Below, piece after piece: positions 7,259 to 11,778 of a DNA stretch of 11,778 nt (its first letter is position 1; every line of letters begins with the position of its first letter). Origin of the DNA: Micrococcales bacterium (lineage in GTDB: Bacteria; Actinomycetota; Actinomycetes; Actinomycetales; Dermatophilaceae); NCBI GenBank assembly GCA_030537915.1, contig JAUNUZ010000022.1:1-11778 (forward strand), written 5' to 3'. The position numbers and the translations under genes are program-made. The notes beneath the pieces are model-generated. The model had not been told where the DNA came from. It saw only the letters and a list, made by a program, of their open reading frames with translations, and ran no database searches.

Positions 7259-8827
7259 ATGGAAGCCGCAGGCCCTCGCCAAGAGCCGGGCAACACCAAG
7301 CCGCTGACCACGGTCGCCGGCGCCCCTGTGTGGGACAACCAGAACAGTCTCACCGCAGGCCCGCGCGGCCCGCTGCTGATGCAGGACGTGTGGTTCCTGG
7401 AGAAGCTGGCCCACTTCGACCGCGAGGTCATCCCCGAGCGTCGGATGCACGCCAAGGGTTCGGGCGCTTGGGGCACCTTCAAGGTCACGCACGACATCAG
7501 CAAGTACACGAGCGCCAAGATCTTCGGCCAGGTCGGCAACGAATGCGAGATGTTCGCGCGCTTCTCGACCGTTGCCGGGGAGCGCGGTGCGGCCGACGCC
7601 GAGCGCGACATCCGCGGTTTTGCGCTGAAGTTCTACACCGAGCAGGGCAACTGGGATGTCGTCGGCAACAACACCCCGGTCTTCTTCTTCCGCGACTCGC
7701 TGAAGTTCCCTGATCTCAACCACGCAGTCAAGCGCGACCCGAAGACCAACCTGCGCTCCGCCGAGAACAACTGGGACTTCTGGACCAACCTGCCCGAGGC
7801 CCTGCACCAGGTGACGATCGTCATGTCCGACCGCGGCATCCCCGCTTCCTACCGGCACATGCACGGCTTCGGATCGCACACCTACAGCTTCTACAACGAC
7901 GCGGGTGAGCGCTTCTGGGTCAAGTTCCACTTCCGCACCCAGCAGGGCATCGAAAACCTCACCGACGCTGAGTCCGCCGAGCTCATCGGCTCAGATCGGG
8001 AGTCCCACCAGCGCGACCTCTTCGATTCGATCGAGAAGGGCGACTTCCCTAAGTGGAAGCTTTTCGTACAGATCATGCCGGAGGAGGACGCGGAGAAGGT
8101 TCCCTACCACCCCTTCGACCTGACGAAGATCTGGCCCAAGGGTGACTACCCGCTCATCGAGGTCGGTGAGTTCGAGCTCAACCGCAACCCGGAGAACTAC
8201 TTCCTCGACGTCGAGCAGGCCGCCTTCAGCCCGACCCACATCGTCCCGGGCATCAGCTTCTCGCCCGACCACATGCTGCAGGGCCGGCTCTTCTCCTATG
8301 CCGACGCCCAGCGCTACCGGCTCGGTGTGAACCACCACCAGATCCCCGTCAACAGCGCCCGTGGCGTGCCGGACGGGCAGTACAACTCCTACCACCGCGA
8401 CGGTGCGATGCGGATCAGCCAGGGCCCGACCCCGGCGATCAACCCGAACTCCTACGGTCGTTACGAGGAGCAGCCGCAGTTCCGCGAGCCCCCGTTGAAG
8501 ATCGACCCGACGGCCGACCGGTTCGACCACCGCGAGGACGACGATGACTACTTCAGCCAGCCTGGCGTGCTCTTCCGCGAGAAGATGACCCCGCAGCAGC
8601 AGCAGGTGCTCTTCGAGAACACCGCCCGCGCGATCACCGGTGCGTCGCAGGAGACGATCGAGCGGCACATCGCCAACTGCACCAAGGCAGATCCGGCCTA
8701 TGGCGAAGGCGTCCGCAAGGCGCTCGAGGCCCTGTCGTCCGACGACGCCCCGGGCCCCAACTCCGACGCCACGGACAACCCGGCCACCGGCAAGAACGAA
8801 GCGGAGTTCGTGGGCGCGGCCCAGTGA
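7259..8827 (+). CDS. katA: Monofunctional haem catalase (KatA type)
   Basis: A 522-aa small-subunit catalase that turns hydrogen peroxide into water and oxygen, probably cytoplasmic (no signal peptide). The distal-side motif [18 protein letters not shown] carries the catalytic His64. The [13 protein letters not shown] block (134-146) carries the catalytic Asn. The proximal haem motif [12 protein letters not shown] supplies Tyr347 and Arg343. The NADPH/core region [22 protein letters not shown] follows. The length and these features fit the small-subunit (clade 3-like) group; bifunctional KatG motifs are absent. The C-terminal 30 residues are Asp/Pro/Asn-rich and probably disordered. AAGGAG (7247-7252) lies 6 nt before the ATG. 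Codons are almost all C- or G-ending, more biased than in the neighbouring genes, suggesting high expression. It is probably controlled by the upstream Fur-family protein. No separate promoter is obvious in 7147-7258, so read-through from the regulator gene is likely. Confidence 0.97.
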   Translation: MEAAGPRQEPGNTKPLTTVAGAPVWDNQNSLTAGPRGPLLMQDVWFLEKLAHFDREVIPERRMHAKGSGAWGTFKVTHDISKYTSAKIFGQVGNECEMFARFSTVAGERGAADAERDIRGFALKFYTEQGNWDVVGNNTPVFFFRDSLKFPDLNHAVKRDPKTNLRSAENNWDFWTNLPEALHQVTIVMSDRGIPASYRHMHGFGSHTYSFYNDAGERFWVKFHFRTQQGIENLTDAESAELIGSDRESHQRDLFDSIEKGDFPKWKLFVQIMPEEDAEKVPYHPFDLTKIWPKGDYPLIEVGEFELNRNPENYFLDVEQAAFSPTHIVPGISFSPDHMLQGRLFSYADAQRYRLGVNHHQIPVNSARGVPDGQYNSYHRDGAMRISQGPTPAINPNSYGRYEEQPQFREPPLKIDPTADRFDHREDDDDYFSQPGVLFREKMTPQQQQVLFENTARAITGASQETIERHIANCTKADPAYGEGVRKALEALSSDDAPGPNSDATDNPATGKNEAEFVGAAQ

Positions 8828-8844
8828 CCTGCTCGTTCTGCTAA

Positions 8845-8889
8845 TGACACAGGCCGCCCCCGCAATCTTTGCGGGGGCGGCCTGTGTCA
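8845..8889 (+). terminator. Perfect 19-bp hairpin terminator after the catalase gene
   Basis: TGACACAGGCCGCCCCCGC (8845-8863) and its exact complement (8871-8889) flank the 7-nt loop AATCTTT. The hairpin starts 17 nt after the catalase stop. No T-run follows, so it would be a U-less terminator. Because it is symmetric it can also act on the other strand. It separates the catalase from the next gene on the same strand, whose transcription should therefore start anew in 8890-8972, where I see no strong promoter. Confidence 0.85.
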
Positions 8890-8972
8890 CCCACTCGGTG
8901 ACGACACCCGGCGGAGTCCCGGTTTCGGGGACGCCCACGACCAGCAGGGGCACGACTGCAACACTGACGGGT

Positions 8973-10199
8973 ATGGAGCGACCCGTCCTGGATCCCCTCG
9001 AGCAGCGCGTCCTGGGGAGCCTGTTGGAGAAGCAGCGCACGGTCCCGGCGAGCTATCCGCTGACGCTCAACGCGCTGCGCGGCGCATGTAACCAGAGCAG
9101 CAGCCGAGAGCCGGTAAGCGCGTATGACGACCTCGCCCTGGAGACGGCGGCGCGCACTCTCAAAGAGCGCGGCCTGCTGCGTATCGTCTGGGCAGGCAAG
9201 GGCTCGCGAACGTTGAAATATCACCAACTGCTCAGTGAAGCACTCGATGTCGACGACGCAGAGCGGACGATCCTGACCGTCCTACTCCTGCGGGGGCCAC
9301 AGTCCGCGGGCGAGTTACGGACGAGGTGTGAACGTCTGCACGCGTTCGCGGACCGTGGCGACGTGGAGGTCTGTCTGGAGAGGCTCGCGGCGCGGACCAT
9401 CCCGATCGTCGCCCAGCTGCAGCGCCAGCCCGGGCAGCACGAACCCCGCTGGAGCCACCTGCTCGGGCCGCTGCCCAGCGCAGGCCCCGCCGCGTCGTCG
9501 ACCGGTGACGCGGCCACGCTCGCCATCGATCGGGATGTCGTTCTCGCGCAGGGGGCTGACGCCCGCGATGGCTTGGTGCGCCTCGCCTACGACACCGTCG
9601 CCTCGACCTACGCGGACCGACTCGGAGAAGAGCTCAACGCCAAGCCATTCGACCGATGGATGCTGGAGCGCGTCGCAGAGTTGGCCGGGGCAGCCCCCGT
9701 CGCCGACATCGGCTGCGGCCCGGGCCATCTCGCGGCCTTCCTAGCGGACACCGGGGCGGACGTCACCGGGTTCGACCTCTCGCCCGCCATGATCGAGCAG
9801 GCCCGCAGCGACTACGCGGACGTCAAGTTCGAGGTCGGTGACTTCCGGCGGCTGCTCCGGCCGCCGCGCGCATCCGGCTGGGGCGCGATCATCGCCTGGT
9901 TTGCACTGGCGCACCTGGCCGGGTCGGAGCTGCCCGACGCGATTGCCGGGCTCGCCCGCACGCTCGAGGCCGGCGGCCACCTGGCCCTGGCGGTGCACAT
10001 CGGGGACGAGGTGCGCCACCTGGACAGTTGGTGGGAGCACCCCGTGGACGTCTCGTTCGTGCTGCACGATCCGCACGCGGTCAAAGACGCGGTCGCAGCG
10101 GCCGGGCTCGAGATCGTGGAGTGGTACCTGCGCGGGCCGCTCCTGGGCCTCGAGGTGGAGATCGAACGGCTCTACGTCCTGGCTCGCCGCCCCGCCTAA
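8973..10199 (+). CDS. DUF480 (YceH-like) domain fused to class I SAM-dependent methyltransferase
   Basis: 408 aa in two parts. Residues 1-165 match the YceH/DUF480 family: LDPLEQRVLGSLLEKQ (6-21), YPLTLNALRGACNQSSSREP (28-47) and GKGSRTLKYHQ (75-85), a tandem winged-helix fold of unknown role. A linker of about 30 Ala/Ser-rich residues follows. Residues 203-408 form a complete methyltransferase: RLAYDTVASTYADRLGEEL lead-in, motif I DIGCGPG (245-251), the ribose-binding acidic residue in GFDLSP (Asp268), then GDF (289-291) and WFALAHL (309-315). The methyl acceptor is unknown. Start ATG 8973 matches where YceH proteins begin; the frame is open further upstream but would then read through the terminator hairpin. 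No good Shine-Dalgarno is seen. The winged helices suggest DNA or nucleic-acid binding, but this is inference. It is convergent with metY 81 bp away; that gap has no clear terminator. Confidence 0.88.
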   Translation: MERPVLDPLEQRVLGSLLEKQRTVPASYPLTLNALRGACNQSSSREPVSAYDDLALETAARTLKERGLLRIVWAGKGSRTLKYHQLLSEALDVDDAERTILTVLLLRGPQSAGELRTRCERLHAFADRGDVEVCLERLAARTIPIVAQLQRQPGQHEPRWSHLLGPLPSAGPAASSTGDAATLAIDRDVVLAQGADARDGLVRLAYDTVASTYADRLGEELNAKPFDRWMLERVAELAGAAPVADIGCGPGHLAAFLADTGADVTGFDLSPAMIEQARSDYADVKFEVGDFRRLLRPPRASGWGAIIAWFALAHLAGSELPDAIAGLARTLEAGGHLALAVHIGDEVRHLDSWWEHPVDVSFVLHDPHAVKDAVAAAGLEIVEWYLRGPLLGLEVEIERLYVLARRPA

Positions 10200-10280
10200 C
10201 CCCGTCCCGACCGTTCCCGAGCGCTCCGCGGACAAGGCCTGATCCTTGGGCGACAAGGCGGCAGCACAAAGAAAGGCAGT

Positions 10281-11591
10281 TCAGGACCTCGCGGCGGCGA
10301 ATCCCTTGTCGAGGTCGGCAAGGATGTCGTCGATGTGCTCGATGCCCACCGCGAGCCGGACAAGCCCGGGAGTGACGCCGGCTCCGGCGCGGTCCTCGTC
10401 GCTGCCCTGGCTGTGCGTCGTCGAGGCCGGGTGGATGACGAGTGAGCGCACGTCGCCGATGTTGGCAACGTTGCTGTGCAGCTCGAGGCCGTCAACGAAG
10501 AGCTTGCCGGCTTCCAGACCACCGGTGATCTCGAAGGAGAGGACGGCCCCGACGCCGCGGGGCAGGTAACGATCGGCGAGCGCCTTCTGCGGGCTCTGCT
10601 CCAGCGAGGAGTAGAAGACCGTCTCCACCTGGTCGTGCCCGACAAGGAAATCCGCGACCTTTTCGGCGTTCTCGACGTGGCGCTCCATCCGCAGCGCGAG
10701 CGTCTCGATGCCCTGGGCGATGAGGAAGGCGTTGAAGGGGCTGACGGCCGAGCCGAGGTCGCGCAGCAGCTCGACGCGCGCTTTGAGGATATAGGCCAGG
10801 TTGGCGCCCAGCGCGCAACCGACGCCGAGGTCGCGCGCGAAGACGAGCCCGTGGTAGCTCTCCGACGGGGTGTTGAGCTGCGGGAACTTCTCCGGATAGG
10901 CGGCGTAGTCAAACGTGCCAGCGTCGACGATAGCGCCCGCGATCGACGTGCCATGGCCGCCGAGGTACTTAGTGGCCGAGTGCAGAACGACGTCGGCGCC
11001 GTGCTCGATCGGGCGCAGCAGGTAGGGGCTGGCCACTGTGTTGTCGACGATGAGCGGCACCCCGGCCTCGTGGGCGATCTCGGCGACCCCTACGACGTCG
11101 AGGATCTTGCCGTCGGGATTGGAGATCGTCTCGCCGAAGAGCAGCTTGGTGTTCGGGCGGACCGCGGCACGCCATGCCTGGAGATTCCCGGTCTCGACGA
11201 AGGTCGTCTCGATTCCGAGCCTGGACAGTGTGTGCTTGAGCAGATTGAACGTACCGCCATAGAGCGCCGAGCTGGCGACCAGGTGATCCCCCGCGCCGGC
11301 GATGTTGAGGATGGCGATCGTCGTGGCCGCCTGTCCCGAGGCAAGTAGGAGAGCCCCCACTCCCCCTTCGAGGGCGGCGATCCGATCCTCGACGACCCCC
11401 TGGGTCGGGTTGCCGAGCCGGGTGTAGATCGGGCCGAGATCGGTCAGGGCGAAGCGGTCGGCCGCGGTCTGGGCGTCGGGGAAGACGAAGGAGGTCGTCT
11501 GGTAGATCGGCAACGCCCGCGCGCCCGTCTGGCTGTCCGGTTGCTGGCCCGCGTGCACCGCGCGGGTCTCGAAATTCCACTCGTGGCTCAT
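10281..11591 (-). CDS. metY: O-acetylhomoserine sulfhydrylase (aminocarboxypropyltransferase)
   Basis: 436 aa, the usual MetY length, starting [16 protein letters not shown] as in actinobacterial homologues. It is a PLP enzyme of the Cys/Met metabolism class that joins O-acetylhomoserine and sulfide to make homocysteine for methionine synthesis. Visible features: YTRLGNPT (56-63) for phosphate binding from the neighbouring subunit, SGQAA (85-89), VDNT with Asp183 contacting the pyridine nitrogen, [10 protein letters not shown] with the Schiff-base Lys208, and the late HPASTTHSQ block that binds substrate carboxylate. The length and the [13 protein letters not shown] and [10 protein letters not shown] regions favour MetY over the shorter cystathionine synthase or lyase relatives, though substrate (O-acetyl or O-succinyl) cannot be settled from sequence. 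The usual partner metX is not downstream within this window. GGGGTAG close to the ATG is a modest ribosome binding site. The long structured leader suggests control by a riboswitch. Confidence 0.93.
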   Translation of the reverse strand: MSHEWNFETRAVHAGQQPDSQTGARALPIYQTTSFVFPDAQTAADRFALTDLGPIYTRLGNPTQGVVEDRIAALEGGVGALLLASGQAATTIAILNIAGAGDHLVASSALYGGTFNLLKHTLSRLGIETTFVETGNLQAWRAAVRPNTKLLFGETISNPDGKILDVVGVAEIAHEAGVPLIVDNTVASPYLLRPIEHGADVVLHSATKYLGGHGTSIAGAIVDAGTFDYAAYPEKFPQLNTPSESYHGLVFARDLGVGCALGANLAYILKARVELLRDLGSAVSPFNAFLIAQGIETLALRMERHVENAEKVADFLVGHDQVETVFYSSLEQSPQKALADRYLPRGVGAVLSFEITGGLEAGKLFVDGLELHSNVANIGDVRSLVIHPASTTHSQGSDEDRAGAGVTPGLVRLAVGIEHIDDILADLDKGFAAARS

Positions 11592-11634
11592 GGCTACCCC
11601 GTCGGCTCGAAGGTCGTGACAATCGATGGTCTGC

Positions 11635-11737
11635 CCGTCACGCTACCGCCGGGCGCTCAGCCAGCGGGACGGTCATCTCGCCATCCGGCCGGGGTTGCGA
11701 CGAGGGCTCCGCTCGCAGCGGGACCACGGCCGTGACC
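11635..11737 (-). promoter_or_regulatory. Structured metY leader, possible SAM-I/SAM-IV-like riboswitch
   Basis: On the minus strand GGTCA (11733-11737) can pair with TGACC (11671-11675), closing a 67-nt element. Inside are a hairpin GGT-C-CCGCT / AGCGG-A-GCC (11705-11725) and a stem CTCG/CGAG (11701-11704 with 11677-11680) enclosing GCAACCCC. SAM-IV riboswitches upstream of actinobacterial sulfur genes have a GGUCA/UGACC P1 and a GGCAACC core, so the resemblance is partial. A downstream hairpin CCGTC-C-CGCT / AGCG-T-GACGG (11635-11672) shares two bases with P1, so the two would compete. The canonical core is not intact and no covariance model was run. Confidence 0.35.
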
Positions 11738-11778
11738 GACGGAAGGTCTCCAACAACCCGACCAGTCGGACTCGCAGC

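Noticed and set aside
8844..8972. An upstream ATG extension of the DUF480-methyltransferase frame
   Set aside because: The extension would be encoded by the catalase terminator hairpin, and DUF480 homologues begin near the ATG at 8973.
7991..9040. A 349-codon minus-strand frame opposite the catalase
   Set aside because: It is antisense to the conserved catalase, reads through the terminator hairpin, and its Val/Arg/Gly-rich translation matches nothing I know.
10200..10280. A possible bidirectional terminator between the convergent DUF480-methyltransferase and metY genes
   Set aside because: Only a 4-bp AAGG/CCTT pairing was seen, too weak to call.
10476..11348. A 290-codon plus-strand frame opposite metY
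   Set aside because: It is a shadow of metY, with the catalytic motifs all on the minus strand.
11725..11734. A perfect 10-bp palindrome CACGGCCGTG upstream of metY, considered as an operator
   Set aside because: Short self-complementary GC runs are frequent here, and it overlaps the proposed riboswitch-like fold. It is not strong enough alone.
1..11778. CRISPR arrays, tRNA or rRNA genes, insertion sequences, or defence and toxin-antitoxin modules
   Set aside because: No direct-repeat arrays, cloverleaf-like sequences, transposase or integrase motifs were seen. All substantial frames are explained by chromosomal housekeeping or stress genes.

Overview
The window looks like ordinary chromosome from a high-GC actinobacterium (Actinomycetota). 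The base composition is strongly GC-rich with C/G-ending codons. Several starts are GTG. Two or three start sites have a TANNNT-type hexamer 6-7 nt upstream, as expected of leaderless transcripts. The protein families present (DUF1206, PAC2, FurA-type regulator beside a catalase, DUF480, MetY) are typical of the phylum. I cannot name a genus. I see no tRNA, rRNA, CRISPR array, insertion sequence, phage gene or attachment site, and coding density is normal.

Left part (1-2471). A truncated EcsC-family gene runs off the left edge on the minus strand. It is divergent from a plus-strand gene for a six-helix DUF1206 membrane protein. That gene converges on a minus-strand PAC2-family gene. PAC2 lies downstream of, and in the same direction as, hrpA, separated by a 173-nt gap that holds a small hairpin.

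Centre (2472-8889). A full-length DEAH-box RNA helicase, HrpA (about 1342 aa), is on the minus strand. About 205 bp upstream, in the opposite direction, is a Fur-family (FurA/CatR-like) regulator, followed 112 bp later by a monofunctional haem catalase (KatA). The regulator and catalase probably form a peroxide-response unit: the regulator gene has a dyad-rich promoter that suggests autorepression, and the catalase ends in a 19-bp perfect hairpin.

Right part (8890-11778). A plus-strand gene encodes a fusion of a DUF480 (YceH-like) winged-helix region with a class I SAM-dependent methyltransferase. It converges on metY (O-acetylhomoserine sulfhydrylase, PLP-dependent) on the minus strand. The 187 bp upstream of metY can fold into a P1-closed structure reminiscent of SAM-I/SAM-IV riboswitches. 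This is the least certain and one of the more interesting observations.

I found no convincing new multi-gene system. The points most worth a second look are the metY leader, the DUF480-methyltransferase fusion, and the hrpA/furA divergent region with its apparent leaderless starts and operator-like dyads.
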